Positions 14,339 through 24,895 are shown, counted from the first letter of the stretch. The stretch: DNA of 64,000 nt from Pseudoxanthomonas broegbernensis (GCF_014202435.1 NZ_JACHGU010000004.1:269501-333500); one strand, 5' to 3'. Translations and numbers: made by a program. The notes: generated from the letters alone by a model not told the origin.

Positions 14339-14692
14339 CGAGGAGATCCTCTGCGAAACGGGGGAAGGCGAGTGCACCAGCCCACCGTAGCCGGGGGGCA
14401 GGCGAAAGGCGGTGGGCGCAGGTGCGGCATCCACGCCGCTGGAGAGGTCCGTGCCGGCCGGCGCGACCGAAGCCTGCGCGGGGCCGCGCGCAGGCGCGCA
14501 GGCCGCCAGGCCGAGGGCGGCCAGGTTCAACAGCAGGGAAGGCACGGGATTCATGCCGCAGCGCCGATCGGGAAGGCGGCCATGATAGCCAAGCGCACCC
14601 GGCTCCCCGGCAGCACCCGGGTGAGCGCCATCGCATCGTCGGTGCGCTTCGTGGCGCCGATCCGTGCCGCGCGGCCGCCCCAGGCGCCGCGG
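14339..14692. other. 354-base region between mutarotase and egtD; lipoprotein-like coding remnant
   Basis: The part 14339-14554, read on the minus strand in frame with the mutarotase gene, encodes a signal peptide with lipobox (ending GLAAC) and a low-complexity Ala/Pro tail. Either it is a true N-terminal extension, the remnant of a fused lipoprotein gene, or chance. The rest (14555-14692) shows nothing recognisable. Confidence 0.35.
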
Positions 14693-15664
14693 TCAGTCCG
14701 CCGCGCGCCTGCGCCGCAGCAGGCGCAGGCCGAAGCCGTCGGCCTCGCCGCCCCAGGCGCCTGCCACCTCCAGGCCGGCGGCGGCGGCCAGCGCGGCGAA
14801 GCGCGCGTCGCGGTACTTGTGGCTGTACTCCACCAGGATGGCCTGCCCGGCGGAGAAGGCGAAGCGGCGGCCGGCCACCCGCACCGCCTGCGCGCGCCGG
14901 CTGACCAGGTGGGTCTGGATGCGCTCGCGCGCCGCCACGTAGCGGGCGCGGTGGGCGAACCCGTCCAGGTCGAAGTCCGCGCCCAGCTCGCGGTTGATCC
15001 GCGCCAGCAGGTTGAGGGTGAACGCGGCGGTGACCCCGGCCGCGTCGTTGTACGCGGCCTCGATCGCCGCCGGGTCCTTGACCAGGTCGATCCCGACCAG
15101 GGCCAGGCCGTCCTCGCCCACGGTGGCGGCCATCGCCCGCAGCAGCGCCACCGCCTCGGCGTCCTCGAAGTTGCCCAGGGTCGAGCCGGGGAAGAACGCC
15201 AGCGTGCGCGCCGCCGCCGTGGCCGGATGCGGCAGCGCCAGCGGCGCGGTGAAGTCGGCGCACAGCGGCAGCATCGGCAGGCGCGGGAAGCGCAGGCGCA
15301 GGCGCGCCACGCAGGCGTCCAGCGCGGCGGCGGAAATCTCCACCGGGGTATAGGCCACCGGTTCCGGGAGCGCGCCCAGCAGGCACTCGGTCTTCAGGCC
15401 GCTGCCGCTGCCGTACTCGACCACGCGCGCGCGCGGCCCGACCCCGGCGGCGATGTCGCCGGCGTGGCGCGCCAGCAGCGCCCGCTCCACCCGGGTCAGG
15501 TAATACTCCGGCTGCCGGGTGATGGCCTCGAACAGGGCCGACCCGCGCGCATCGTAGAAATACTTGGACGGCAGCCGCTGCGGCCGGTGCGCCAGGCCCG
15601 CCAGCACGTCCGCGCGCAGCGCCGCGTGCGGGTCCGGCGGCGCGGCGCGCGCGGCCACGCTCAT
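14693..15664 (-). CDS. egtD: L-histidine N-alpha-methyltransferase
   Basis: 323 residues, usual for EgtD. Makes hercynine by three SAM-dependent methylations of histidine, the first step of ergothioneine synthesis. Seen: LPSKYFYDARGSALFEAITRQPEYYLTRVE at the start (family signature), SAM motif VVEYGSGSGLKTECLL, the FFPGSTLGNF block and YNDAAGVTAAFTLNLL. Its ATG overlaps the egtB stop as ATGA, indicating translational coupling. Confidence 0.93.
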   Translation of the reverse strand: MSVAARAAPPDPHAALRADVLAGLAHRPQRLPSKYFYDARGSALFEAITRQPEYYLTRVERALLARHAGDIAAGVGPRARVVEYGSGSGLKTECLLGALPEPVAYTPVEISAAALDACVARLRLRFPRLPMLPLCADFTAPLALPHPATAAARTLAFFPGSTLGNFEDAEAVALLRAMAATVGEDGLALVGIDLVKDPAAIEAAYNDAAGVTAAFTLNLLARINRELGADFDLDGFAHRARYVAARERIQTHLVSRRAQAVRVAGRRFAFSAGQAILVEYSHKYRDARFAALAAAAGLEVAGAWGGEADGFGLRLLRRRRAAD

Positions 15665-16935
15665 GCCGCGTCCCGGGCCAGGCGCAACCCGGAGAACTGC
15701 CAGCGCGCGTGCGGCGGGAAGAAGTTGCGGTAGCTGGCGCGCACGTGCCCGCGCGGGGTGGCGCAACTGCCCCCGCGCAGCACCCACTGCCCGCACATGA
15801 ACTTGCCGTTGTATTCGCCGGTGGCGTCCTGCCACGGGCGGAAGCCCGGATAGGGCAGGTAGGCGCTGCCGGTCCATTCCCAGACATCGCCGTAGAGCTG
15901 CTGCAGCCCGGCGGCCGTGGCCGGCCGCGGCTGCAGCAGGCCGTCGTCGGCGAAGTGGCCCTCGGCCGCCAGCGGCGCGGCGGCCTGCTCCCATTCCGCC
16001 TCGCCCGGCAGCCGCGCCCCGGCCCAGCGGGCGAAGGCATCGGCCTCGTAGTAGCTCAGGTGGCAGACCGGCGCGTGCGCCGGCAGCGCGCGCAGCCCGC
16101 CCAGGGTGTAGGCCCGCTCCAGGTCCGGTTCCCAGTACAGCGGACGCTGCCAGCCCTCGGCCCGGACCTTCGCCCAGCCGTCGCTGAGCCACAGCGCCGG
16201 CGCGCGGTAGCCGCCGTCCTCGACGAAGCCGCGGTATTCGGCGTTGCTCACCGGCCGGCTGGCCAGCGCGTGCGCCGGGACCAGCGCACGGTGCCGCGGC
16301 GACTCGTTGTCGTAGGCGAAGCCGGGCGCCTGCGGCCAGCGCGGCGCGCCGATCCGCACGATGCGCTCGTCCACGGCGATCCACGCCAGCGGCATGGGCG
16401 CGGCGGCCGGCGGCGCGGGCAGGTCGTCGCGGTAGGCCGGACGCAGCGGATGGCTCCACAGCGCGTGCTTGATGTCGGTCAGCAGCAGCTCCTGGTGCTG
16501 CTGCTCGTGGTGCAGGCCCAGTTCCAGCCGGTCGCGCGCCACGGCGGGCAGGTCGCCGGCCTGCAGCGCCTGCAGCACGCGCGCGTCGACCCGCTCGCGG
16601 TACTCCAGCACTTCTTCCAGCGACGGCCGCGACAGCAGCCCGCGGCGCGGGCGCGGGTGGCGCGGCCCGGCGCTGTCGTAGTAGCTGTTGAACAGGTAGT
16701 TCCATTCCGGCCGCAACGGCGCCTGGCCAACCGGCTCCAGCACGAAGCGCTCGAAGAACCAGGTGGTATGGGCCAGGTGCCACTTCGCCGGGCTGGCGTC
16801 GTCCATGCTCTGCACCATGGCGTCCTCGGCCGAGAGCGGCGCGGCCAGGGCGCGGCTGGCGGCGCGCACCTGGCGGTAGCGCGGCTCCAGCGCCACGGCG
16901 GCCGGGGGCGGGGCGGGGGCGGCGACGGACGGCAT
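15661..16935 (-). CDS. egtB: Ergothioneine synthase (hercynine oxygenase)
   Basis: 424 residues. Non-haem iron enzyme joining hercynine to a thiol donor as a sulfoxide. N-terminal DinB-type domain has the iron-binding H-x3-H-x-E pattern (His143, His147, Glu149) plus His56 in WHLAHTTW. The C-terminal FGE-sulfatase-type domain has DVWEWTGSAY and RGGSCATPRGHVR. No egtA, egtC or egtE is in view, so the donor is likely free cysteine or gamma-glutamylcysteine without the dedicated EgtC step; this is inference. Transcribed first, coupled to egtD through ATGA. Confidence 0.92.
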   Translation of the reverse strand: MPSVAAPAPPPAAVALEPRYRQVRAASRALAAPLSAEDAMVQSMDDASPAKWHLAHTTWFFERFVLEPVGQAPLRPEWNYLFNSYYDSAGPRHPRPRRGLLSRPSLEEVLEYRERVDARVLQALQAGDLPAVARDRLELGLHHEQQHQELLLTDIKHALWSHPLRPAYRDDLPAPPAAAPMPLAWIAVDERIVRIGAPRWPQAPGFAYDNESPRHRALVPAHALASRPVSNAEYRGFVEDGGYRAPALWLSDGWAKVRAEGWQRPLYWEPDLERAYTLGGLRALPAHAPVCHLSYYEADAFARWAGARLPGEAEWEQAAAPLAAEGHFADDGLLQPRPATAAGLQQLYGDVWEWTGSAYLPYPGFRPWQDATGEYNGKFMCGQWVLRGGSCATPRGHVRASYRNFFPPHARWQFSGLRLARDAA

Positions 16936-16987
16936 GCGCCCACGCTAGCGCCGTCGCCATGAGCGCCGCGTCACGGCCGCGCGCGGG

Positions 16988-17365
16988 TCAGGCCGTATCG
17001 CCGTCCACGTAGTACCAGCGTCCGCCCTCGCGGACGAAGCGGCTGCGCTCGGCCATGCGCACCGCGCTGCCGCCGCCGACCCGGTAGCGGGCGACGAACT
17101 CGACCTCGGCGCGGTCCCCGGCGGCGCGATGCTCCTTCACCTGCAGGCCCAGCCAGACCACGCGCCGGGCCTCGGGGTCGTCCAGGTCCAGCGCCGGGGG
17201 GCGGGTGGACGGGTGCCAGGTGGCGCGCAGGTAGTCGGGCAGGCCCAGCACGTAGGCGCTGTAGCGCGAGCGCATCAGCGCCAGCGCGTCGGGCGCCGGC
17301 GCGCCGGCATGCCAGCGGCCGCAGCAGTCCTCGTACTCGCGGTCGATCCCGCAGGGGCAGAGCAT
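16988..17365 (-). CDS. ychJ: YchJ-family protein with SEC-C zinc motif
   Basis: 125 residues. Opens with the metal-binding C-x-C...CC motif of SEC-C ([15 protein letters not shown]), followed by the NTF2-like YchJ domain ([51 protein letters not shown]). Function is not settled. It starts 23 bases after the folE stop and is probably in one operon with it; GGGAG lies upstream of ATG 17365. Confidence 0.85.
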   Translation of the reverse strand: MLCPCGIDREYEDCCGRWHAGAPAPDALALMRSRYSAYVLGLPDYLRATWHPSTRPPALDLDDPEARRVVWLGLQVKEHRAAGDRAEVEFVARYRVGGGSAVRMAERSRFVREGGRWYYVDGDTA

Positions 17366-17388
17366 GGCCTTCGGCTCCCGAGGCGCCT

Positions 17389-17988
17389 TCAGCGGCGCCC
17401 CGCCTCGATGAAGCGCAGGAACTCGGCACGGGTGCGCGCATCGGCGCGGAAGCTGCCGCGCATGCTCGAGGTCACCATGCTCACCCCGCGCTTGTGGATG
17501 CCACGGGTGGTCATGCACTCGTGCGTGCCTTCCACCACCACGCCCACGCCCAGCGGGTGCAGCACGTCCTGGATGCAATGGGCGATCTGCGCGGTCATCT
17601 TCTCCTGCACCTGGAAGCGGCGCGCGTAGGCTTCCACCACCCGCGCCAGCTTGCTGATGCCCACCACCTTGCCGTCCGGCAGGTAGCCCACGTGCACCCG
17701 GCCGATGATCGGGGCCATGTGGTGCTCGCAATGGCTTTCGTACTCGATGTCGCGCAGCACGATCATCTCGTCGTAGCCGGCCACTTCCTCGAAGGTGCGC
17801 TGCAGGTATTCGCGCGGGTCCTCGCGGTAGCCGCTGAACCAGTCGCCGTAGGCCTCGGCCACGCGCCGCGGGGTGTCCAGCAGGCCCTCGCGCGAGGGGT
17901 CCTCGCCGGCCCAGCGCAGCAGCGTGCGCACGGCCTCCTCGGCCTGGGCCTGGGTGACGGAAGCAGCACTGCGCGGGGAATCGGACAT
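17389..17988 (-). CDS. folE: GTP cyclohydrolase I
   Basis: 199 residues. Converts GTP to dihydroneopterin triphosphate, entry to folate. Zinc ligands are in ESHCEHH (Cys and His) and [10 protein letters not shown] (Cys); [24 protein letters not shown] and the closing [17 protein letters not shown] are family blocks. Start ATG 17988 gives the normal type IA length. Followed by ychJ. Confidence 0.96.
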   Translation of the reverse strand: MSDSPRSAASVTQAQAEEAVRTLLRWAGEDPSREGLLDTPRRVAEAYGDWFSGYREDPREYLQRTFEEVAGYDEMIVLRDIEYESHCEHHMAPIIGRVHVGYLPDGKVVGISKLARVVEAYARRFQVQEKMTAQIAHCIQDVLHPLGVGVVVEGTHECMTTRGIHKRGVSMVTSSMRGSFRADARTRAEFLRFIEAGRR

Positions 17989-18223
17989 GGCCTGCGGCGG
18001 AAACGGCGAGGACGGCCATGGTACCGCGTCCGCGCCATCGTCCTTCTCCGGCCATGATCGCGCCACGCGGCGCAGCGGCGTCGCGCGCGGGCCCACCGCG
18101 GGCGCCGCCACGGGGCGTGGTCCTGGGTACCGCAAAGACCGGCGGCGGCATGACCTTCCGCATTGGCCTGCCCCGCCGCCCGGCAACACAATGCGGGCCA
18201 TCCCCTTTGCCCGGAGAGCTCCC

Positions 18224-20083
18224 GTGCGCCATGCATCCGCCCTCAGCCTGCTCGCCCTGGCCCTGGCCGCCTGTTCCCCGTCGCCGTCCACGGGGCCGTC
18301 GGCCTCGGCGTCCGTGGCCGCCGAGGCGCCTTCGCAGGAAGAGTCGCAGCGCCTGAACGCCTGGTTCGACGCCAAGTACGAGGCACTGCTGCGCTTGCGC
18401 CCGATGCAGTTGACCTTCCTGGGCCGCAAGGAACTCAACGACCGCCTGGACGACATGTCCGAGGCCGCCGCGCGCGACCGCCTGGCCTGGCTGGAGGCCT
18501 CGGTGGCGGAAATGGAGGCGGACTTCGACCGCGACCGCCTGGACCCGGAGGCGCGCCTGTCCTGGGACCTGTGGAAACGCCAGTACGAGGACGCGCGCGA
18601 CGCCCTGCCGTTCATGGCCAACACCTACCTGTTCAACCAGATGAGCGGTACCCATGCCTCGCTGCCCACGTTCCTGATCAACTTCCACAAGGTGGAGGAC
18701 GAGCGGGACTACCTGGCCTACGTCGCGCGCCTGAACGCGGTGCCGGCCATGTTCGGCCAGTTGCTGGAACGCGCCGCCGCCTCGGCCGCGCAGGGCATCC
18801 GCCCGCCGCGCTTCGCCTACCAGGGCGTGATCGACCAGTCGCTGAAGGTGGTCGGCGGCGCGCCGTTCGACGCCGGCGCCGACAGCGCGCTGTGGGCCGA
18901 TGCCCAGGCCAAGGCCGACGCGCTGGCCGGGAAGGGCGCCATCTCCGCCGCGCGCGCGGCCGAACTGAAGGCGCTGGCGCGCCAGGCGCTGCTGGACAGC
19001 GTCGCCCCCGCCTACGCCCGCCTGGTCGCCTTCGCCCGGGAAGAACTGCCCGCGGCCACGGAGAACGCCGCCGGCGTGGGCGCCACCCAGGCCGACGGCG
19101 CGGCGTACTACCGCCACCAGTTGCGCCAGAACACCACCACCGCGATGAGCGCCGAACAGATCCACCAGCTCGGCCTGTCCGAGGTGGCGCGCCTGCGCGG
19201 CGAACTGGAGGCGGTGCAGCGCCGGATCGGCTTCCAGGGCGACCTGCAGGCCTTCTTCGCGCACGTGCAGGACGACGGCGCGCGCCTGTTCCCCAACACC
19301 GACGCCGGCCGCCAGGCCTACATCGACGAGGCCACCGCCGACATCGACAACATCAAGCAGCACCTGCCCGCGTACTTCGGCCTGCTACCCAAGGCCGACC
19401 TGGTGGTGCGCCGGGTGGAGCCGTTCCGCGAGCAGCCCGGCGCCGCCCAGCACTACTACCCCGGCACCCCGGACGGTTCGCGCCCCGGCATCTACTACGC
19501 GCACCTGGCGGACATGGACGCCATGCCCAGGACCGAGCTGGAGGTGATCGCCTACCACGAGGGCCTGCCCGGCCACCACATGCAGATCTCCATCGCCCAG
19601 GAACTGACCGGCGTGCCGACCTTCCGCACCCAGTACCGCAGCACCGCCTACACCGAAGGCTGGGGCCTGTACGCCGAATGGCTCGCCAAGGAGATGCCCG
19701 GCACCTACCGTGACCCTTACTCCGAGTACGGCCGCCTGATGTCGGAGATGTGGCGCGCCATCCGCCTGGTGGTGGACACCGGGCTGCACGCCAAGGGCTG
19801 GACCGAGCAGCAGGCGGTGGACTACTTCCGCGCCAACAGCTCGGTGCCGGACGCGGCCATCCGCTCGGAGGTGCAGCGCTACCTGGTCATCCCCGGCCAG
19901 GCCACGGCCTACAAGATCGGCATGATCAAGCTCCAGGAACTGCGCGCGAAGGCCGAGGCCGAACTGGGCGAGCGCTTCGACCTCCGCGGCTTCCACGACA
20001 CCGTGCTCGGCGGCGGCGCGCTGCCGCTGGACTTGCTGGAGCAACGCGTGGACCGATGGATCGCCGCGCGCAAGCGGGCCTGA
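18224..20083 (+). CDS. DUF885 lipoprotein, putative zinc metallopeptidase
   Basis: 619 residues from GTG 18224, chosen over ATG 18191 because GGAG lies seven bases ahead of it and it gives a clean lipoprotein signal ([16 protein letters not shown]). The body is the DUF885 family: an all-helical domain with H445-E446-G-L-P-G-H451-H452, a likely zinc site, and [12 protein letters not shown] and [10 protein letters not shown] blocks. Family members are assumed to be peptidases, and some resemble carboxypeptidase-like folds. Substrate unknown; expected to face the periplasm. Confidence 0.85.
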   Translation: MRHASALSLLALALAACSPSPSTGPSASASVAAEAPSQEESQRLNAWFDAKYEALLRLRPMQLTFLGRKELNDRLDDMSEAAARDRLAWLEASVAEMEADFDRDRLDPEARLSWDLWKRQYEDARDALPFMANTYLFNQMSGTHASLPTFLINFHKVEDERDYLAYVARLNAVPAMFGQLLERAAASAAQGIRPPRFAYQGVIDQSLKVVGGAPFDAGADSALWADAQAKADALAGKGAISAARAAELKALARQALLDSVAPAYARLVAFAREELPAATENAAGVGATQADGAAYYRHQLRQNTTTAMSAEQIHQLGLSEVARLRGELEAVQRRIGFQGDLQAFFAHVQDDGARLFPNTDAGRQAYIDEATADIDNIKQHLPAYFGLLPKADLVVRRVEPFREQPGAAQHYYPGTPDGSRPGIYYAHLADMDAMPRTELEVIAYHEGLPGHHMQISIAQELTGVPTFRTQYRSTAYTEGWGLYAEWLAKEMPGTYRDPYSEYGRLMSEMWRAIRLVVDTGLHAKGWTEQQAVDYFRANSSVPDAAIRSEVQRYLVIPGQATAYKIGMIKLQELRAKAEAELGERFDLRGFHDTVLGGGALPLDLLEQRVDRWIAARKRA

Positions 20084-20350
20084 GCCTCTCGACCAAGCCG
20101 GGGGCACGCGAGGGCCGGACCACGGCCCACCCCCTCCCTGACCCACGGCCGCGCCCCGCATGCCGGCGGCGGCGCGCGCGCCGGCCATGGCGAGCAAGGC
20201 ACGGCCGTGGCCGGCAAGGACGGAGCGATCCCCGCGATCCGGGCCGACGACATCGCCGGCCCGTGCCGGCGCCCGGCCGCCGGGCGATTTCACCCGGCGC
20301 TGCCGCGCATCGTCCTACGGTGGCGCGGACCCCATCGCCGGAGACTTCCG

Positions 20351-22786
20351 ATGAACCGTCCCGTCACCGTCACCGCACCGAACCCGGGCTGGATGGTGCG
20401 CGGCTTCGCGGCGCTCCTGGTCCTGGTCGGGCTGCCCATGGCGGCCGGCGGGCTGTGGCTGCTGTTCCTCGGCGGTTCCTGGTACTACGCGCTGGCCGGG
20501 GCCGGACTCCTGGCGGCGGCGGCGCTGCTGTGGCGCGGCCGCCACCTCGGCGCCTGGACGTTCTGGATCGTGCTGGCCGGCACCGTGGCGTGGACCGCCT
20601 GGGAATCGGGCCTGGACTATTGGCGCTGGGTGCCGCGGCTGGGGCTCATGGTCGCCCTGGGCCTGGTGCTGGCGCTGCTGTTGCCGCGACTGGACCGTCC
20701 GCCCCGCCGGCGCGCCGTGCCGGTGCTGGCCGGCAGCCTGGCGGCGGTGTTCGTGGCCGCCTTCGCCCTGGCGTTCCTGCCGCATGGCGCGCGGCAGCCC
20801 GGGCAGGTGCCGGCGCCCGGCGGGCTGGCCCAGGTGCCGGCCGCGCCCGGCGCCCAGCCCAAGGATGCCCCCGCCCCGGGAGACTGGGCCGCCTGGGGCC
20901 GCGACAATGCCGGCACCCGGTTCTCGCCGCTGGCGCAGATCACCGCGGACAACGTCGGCGACCTGCGGCGTGCCTGGGTCTTCCGCACCGGCGACATCCC
21001 CGAGCGCAACTGGGGCGCGGAGACCACGCCGCTGAAGGTCGGCGACCGCCTGTACCTGTGCACGGCGCGCAGCCAGGTGATCGCGCTGGACGCGGCCACC
21101 GGCGAGGAACAGTGGCGCTTCGACCCGGGCGTGGACGATGCGTCCATTCCCTACACCGCCGCCTGCCGCGGGGTGGCGTACTACGAGGTCCCCGCCGCCG
21201 ACACCGCCGCGTCCGCGGCGCCGGCCTGCCGCCGCCGCATCGTCAGCGGCACCCTGGACGCGCGGCTGCTGGCGCTGGACGCCGATACCGGCCTGCCCTG
21301 CGCGGATTTCGGCGACAACGGCCAGGTCGACATCACCGTGGGCATGGGCGACACCCCGCCGGGCTACGTCTCCATCACCTCGGCGCCGACCATCGTCCGC
21401 GGCGTGGTGGTGACCGGGCACCAGGTGCTGGACGGGCAGATGCGCTGGGCACCGTCGGGCGTGATCCAGGGCTACGACGCCGTCACCGGACGCCTGCGCT
21501 GGGCCTGGGACATGCTGCACCCGGAACGCGATGGCGCCCCGCCCGGCCCGGGCGAGGAATACGCGCGCGGCACGCCCAACATGTGGACCACCGCGGCGGG
21601 CGACGAAGCCCTGGGCCTGGTGTACCTGCCGATGGGCAACTCGGCCGCCGACTACTGGAGCGGCCTGCGCACCGACATCGAGAACGCCTACAGCAGCGCG
21701 CTGGTGGCGCTGGACGTGGATACCGGCCGCCCGCGCTGGCACTTCCAGACCGTGCGCATGGACGTGTGGGACTACGACCTCGGCTCGCAGCCGACCCTGG
21801 TGGACCTGCCCACCGCCAACGGCAGCGTGCCGGCGGTGATCCTGCCCAGCAAGCAGGGCGACATCTACGTCCTCGACCGCCGTACCGGCCGGTCGTTGTT
21901 CGAGGTCGAGGAACGGCCCGCGCCCACCGGCGGGGTGGAGCCGGAACGCCGCGCCAGGACCCAGCCGCATTCGCTCTACGCCACCCTCGCCCAGCCGGAG
22001 CTGACCGAGCGGGACATGTGGGGGCTGACCCCGCTGGACCAGTTGGCGTGCCGGATCAACTTCCGCCGCGCCAGCTACAAGGGCCTGTACACCCCGCCCA
22101 CCGCCGACCGCCACTTCATCGAGTACACCGGCTACAACGGCGGCTCGGACTGGGGCAGCGTGGCGGTCGATCCCAGCCGCGGCGTGATCGTGGCCAACTA
22201 CAACGACATGCCCAACTACAACATCCTGGTCCCGCGCGAGGAGGCCGACCGGCGCGGCTGGGCACCGCGCGAGGAAGCCCGCGGCGGCAGCCTGAGCGAG
22301 ACCAGTGCCGAAGGCGCCGGCGACCCGCAGGCCGGGACCCCGTACGCCATCGACGTCAACGCCGGCTGGCGCATGCCCGTCACCGGCCTGCTGTGCAAGG
22401 AGCCCCCCTATGGCGGCATCCGCGCGATCGAACTGACCACCGGCCGCACCCTGTGGGACCGCCCATTCGGCGAGGCCCGCGCCAACGGCCCGTTCGGGAT
22501 CCGCTCCGGGCTGCCGCTGGACATCGGCACGCCCAACAACGGCGGCCCGGCGGTCACCGCCGGCGGCCTGGTGTTCATCGCCGCGGCCACCGACGGCCTG
22601 GTCCGCGCCATCGACATCCGCACCGGCAAGACGGTCTGGAAGGACGTGCTGCCGGCCGGCGGCCAGGCCACCCCGATGGTCTACGAGGCCGGCGGCCGCC
22701 AGTACGTGGCGATCGTGGCCGGCGGCCACCATTTCATGGAGACGCCGGTGGGGGACTACGTGATCGCCTACGCCCTGCCGCGCTGA
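20351..22786 (+). CDS. gcd: Membrane-bound PQQ-dependent glucose/quinate-type dehydrogenase
   Basis: 811 residues. Five N-terminal membrane helices (about 15-150), then an eight-blade PQQ propeller in the periplasm beginning WAAWGRDNAGTRFSPL. Seen: RNWGAETTPLKV, GQVDITVGMGDTPPGYVSITSAPT, WDYDLGSQPTLVDLP and GGSDWGSVAVDP, as in glucose and quinate/shikimate dehydrogenases. Electrons go to ubiquinone. Glucose as substrate is likely but not proven by sequence. No pqq synthesis genes lie in the window. GGAGA precedes ATG 20351. Confidence 0.9.
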   Translation: MNRPVTVTAPNPGWMVRGFAALLVLVGLPMAAGGLWLLFLGGSWYYALAGAGLLAAAALLWRGRHLGAWTFWIVLAGTVAWTAWESGLDYWRWVPRLGLMVALGLVLALLLPRLDRPPRRRAVPVLAGSLAAVFVAAFALAFLPHGARQPGQVPAPGGLAQVPAAPGAQPKDAPAPGDWAAWGRDNAGTRFSPLAQITADNVGDLRRAWVFRTGDIPERNWGAETTPLKVGDRLYLCTARSQVIALDAATGEEQWRFDPGVDDASIPYTAACRGVAYYEVPAADTAASAAPACRRRIVSGTLDARLLALDADTGLPCADFGDNGQVDITVGMGDTPPGYVSITSAPTIVRGVVVTGHQVLDGQMRWAPSGVIQGYDAVTGRLRWAWDMLHPERDGAPPGPGEEYARGTPNMWTTAAGDEALGLVYLPMGNSAADYWSGLRTDIENAYSSALVALDVDTGRPRWHFQTVRMDVWDYDLGSQPTLVDLPTANGSVPAVILPSKQGDIYVLDRRTGRSLFEVEERPAPTGGVEPERRARTQPHSLYATLAQPELTERDMWGLTPLDQLACRINFRRASYKGLYTPPTADRHFIEYTGYNGGSDWGSVAVDPSRGVIVANYNDMPNYNILVPREEADRRGWAPREEARGGSLSETSAEGAGDPQAGTPYAIDVNAGWRMPVTGLLCKEPPYGGIRAIELTTGRTLWDRPFGEARANGPFGIRSGLPLDIGTPNNGGPAVTAGGLVFIAAATDGLVRAIDIRTGKTVWKDVLPAGGQATPMVYEAGGRQYVAIVAGGHHFMETPVGDYVIAYALPR

Positions 22787-22915
22787 GCGGGCGGGCGCCG
22801 CGCGAGAAGGGCCCGCACGACGGCGGCGGGACCGCCGCGGCCGCCATGCCCCTTGAAATCGCACCGCCTGCTCGCACATCGGGGGCTCGACCCGGCCATC
22901 CACAAGGACCTCCCG

Positions 22916-24811
22916 ATGACCACCGCCGCCGCTCCCCAGACCCGCCCCTTCGAAGCCGAAGTCGCCCAGGTGCTGCACCTGGTGACCCACTCGCTGTACT
23001 CGCACAAGGAGATCTTCCTGCGCGAGCTGGTCTCCAACGCCTCCGATGCCTGCGACAAGCTGCGCTTCGAGGCGATCGCCAGTCCCGAACTGCTGGCCGG
23101 CGAGGGCGAGCTGCGGATCGAGGTCGGCAGCGACAAGGCCGCCCGCACCATCACCCTGCGCGACACCGGCATCGGCATGGACCGCGACGAGGTGGTGGCC
23201 AACCTGGGCAGCATCGCCAGTTCCGGCACCCGCCGCTTCCTGGAGGCGATGAGCGGCGAGCAGAAGGCCGACGCGCGCCTGATCGGCCAGTTCGGCGTGG
23301 GCTTCTATTCGGCCTTCGTGGTGGCCGACCGGGTCACCGTCCTCACCCGCCGCGCCGGCGCCCCGGCCGAGGCCGGGGTGAAGTGGGAAAGCGACGGCCG
23401 CGGCGAGTACACCCTGGAGGAGGCCCTCGTGCCGGAGCGCGGCACCACGGTGATCCTGCACCTCAAGCCGGGCGAGGACGAGTTCCTCGACGACTGGAAG
23501 CTGCGCTCGCTGATCCGCGCCTATTCCGACCACGTCGCCTTCCCCATCCGCGTGCCGAAGCGGGCCGCGGCCGGCAAGGACGACGAAACCCAGGCCGATG
23601 CCGCGCCGGAATGGGAGACGGCCAACGATGCCTCGGCGCTGTGGACCAAGCCCAAGTCCGAAATCCCGGACGAGGACTATCGCCGCTTCTACGCCTCGCT
23701 GGGCCACGACTTCAACGCGCCGGCCGCCTGGACCCACAACCGGGTGGAAGGCAGCCAGAGCTTCACCACCTTGCTGTACCTGCCCGCGCAGCCGCCGCTG
23801 GACGTGCTGATGGGCGGGCGCGACGAGCGCAAGGGCCTGAAGCTGTACATCAAGCGCGTCTTCATCATGGACGCGGCGCAGGAACTGCTGCCCAACTACC
23901 TGCGCTTCGTGCGCGGCGTGGTCGACGCCGACGACCTGCCGCTCAACGTCAGCCGCGAGATCCTGCAGCACAACCGCCAGCTCGAACGCATCAAGGGCGC
24001 GTGCGTGAAGCGGGTGCTGGACCTGGTCGAGAAGCTCTCGCGCGACGCGCCGGAGGCGTTCGCCGCCTTCCTCAAGGCCTTCGGCAACACCTTGAAGGAA
24101 GGCATCGTGGAGGACGCCGGCAACCGCGAGCGCATCGCGAAACTGCTGCGCTTCGCCTCGACCAAGGGCGAGGGCGCGGCGCAGGCCGTCTCGCTGGACG
24201 ACTACGTCGGGCGCATGGCCGCCGGCCAGGATGCCATCTGGTACGTCACCGCCGACGGCCACAAGGCCGCCGCCGGCAGCCCGCAGCTCGAAGCCTTCAA
24301 GGCCCGGGGCATCGAGGTGCTGCTGATGTCCGACCGCATCGACGCGTGGATGGTGGGCCACCTGCACGAATACGCGGGCAAGCCGCTGCGCCACGTGGCC
24401 AAGGGCGAGCTGCCGCTGGACGGGGCGGAGAAGAAGCGGCAGGAAGACGCCGCCAAGGCCGCCGCGCCGCTGCTGGACAGGCTCGGCGCGCTGCTGGGCG
24501 AGCGCGTGGAGCAGGTGCGCGTATCCGCGCGCCTGACCGACTCGCCTTCCTGCCTGGCCCTGGCCGAGCACGAGATGGCCCCGCACCTGGCGCACCTGCT
24601 GCGCGAGGCCGGCCAGGCCGTGCCGGAGAACCGGCCCACCCTGGAGATCAACCCGCAGCACCCGCTGCTGCGCAGGATCGAGGACGAGACCGACGAGGCC
24701 CGCGCCGCCGACCTGGCCACCCTGCTGCTGGAACAGGCCGAACTGACCGCCGGCGCGCCGCTGGCCGACCCGGCCGCGTTCGTGCAGCGGATCAACCGCC
24801 TGCTGGGCTGA
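22916..24811 (+). CDS. htpG: Chaperone HtpG (Hsp90)
   Basis: 631 residues, full length. ATPase domain begins FEAEVAQVLHLVTHSLYSHKEIFLRELVSNASDACDK in pieces typical of Hsp90, with DTGIGM and GQFGVGFYSAF nucleotide motifs; middle and C-terminal dimer domains follow (SDRIDAWM; LEINPQHPLLRRI). No eukaryotic MEEVD tail, as expected. AAGGA lies ahead of ATG 22916. The transcript ends in a convergent hairpin shared with recD. Confidence 0.97.
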   Translation: MTTAAAPQTRPFEAEVAQVLHLVTHSLYSHKEIFLRELVSNASDACDKLRFEAIASPELLAGEGELRIEVGSDKAARTITLRDTGIGMDRDEVVANLGSIASSGTRRFLEAMSGEQKADARLIGQFGVGFYSAFVVADRVTVLTRRAGAPAEAGVKWESDGRGEYTLEEALVPERGTTVILHLKPGEDEFLDDWKLRSLIRAYSDHVAFPIRVPKRAAAGKDDETQADAAPEWETANDASALWTKPKSEIPDEDYRRFYASLGHDFNAPAAWTHNRVEGSQSFTTLLYLPAQPPLDVLMGGRDERKGLKLYIKRVFIMDAAQELLPNYLRFVRGVVDADDLPLNVSREILQHNRQLERIKGACVKRVLDLVEKLSRDAPEAFAAFLKAFGNTLKEGIVEDAGNRERIAKLLRFASTKGEGAAQAVSLDDYVGRMAAGQDAIWYVTADGHKAAAGSPQLEAFKARGIEVLLMSDRIDAWMVGHLHEYAGKPLRHVAKGELPLDGAEKKRQEDAAKAAAPLLDRLGALLGERVEQVRVSARLTDSPSCLALAEHEMAPHLAHLLREAGQAVPENRPTLEINPQHPLLRRIEDETDEARAADLATLLLEQAELTAGAPLADPAAFVQRINRLLG

Positions 24812-24837
24812 GCACCGCCCCGCACCACGGGTGCACC

Positions 24838-24894
24838 CCTTCCGTCCGCATCCGCGACGCCGGCGCCGGCCGCCTCGTGGATGCAGGCGGAAGG
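24838..24894. terminator. Bidirectional stem-loop between htpG and recD
   Basis: Sixteen-base arms 24838-24853 (CCTTCCGTCCGCATCC) and 24879-24894 pair with one G-U and one mismatch; the loop itself contains a GCCGGCGCCGGC palindrome. It fills the 84 bases between the two convergent stop codons, as a two-way terminator would. No strong T-run on either side. Confidence 0.55.
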
Positions 24895-24895
24895 C

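Noticed and set aside
17989-18223. Riboswitch or regulatory RNA between folE and the DUF885 gene
   Set aside because: No known conserved core (for example THF or pre-Q1 type) could be recognised.
20315-24661. Open frame of 1448 codons on the minus strand across the PQQ dehydrogenase and htpG
   Set aside because: Antisense shadow; both plus-strand genes have complete family motifs.
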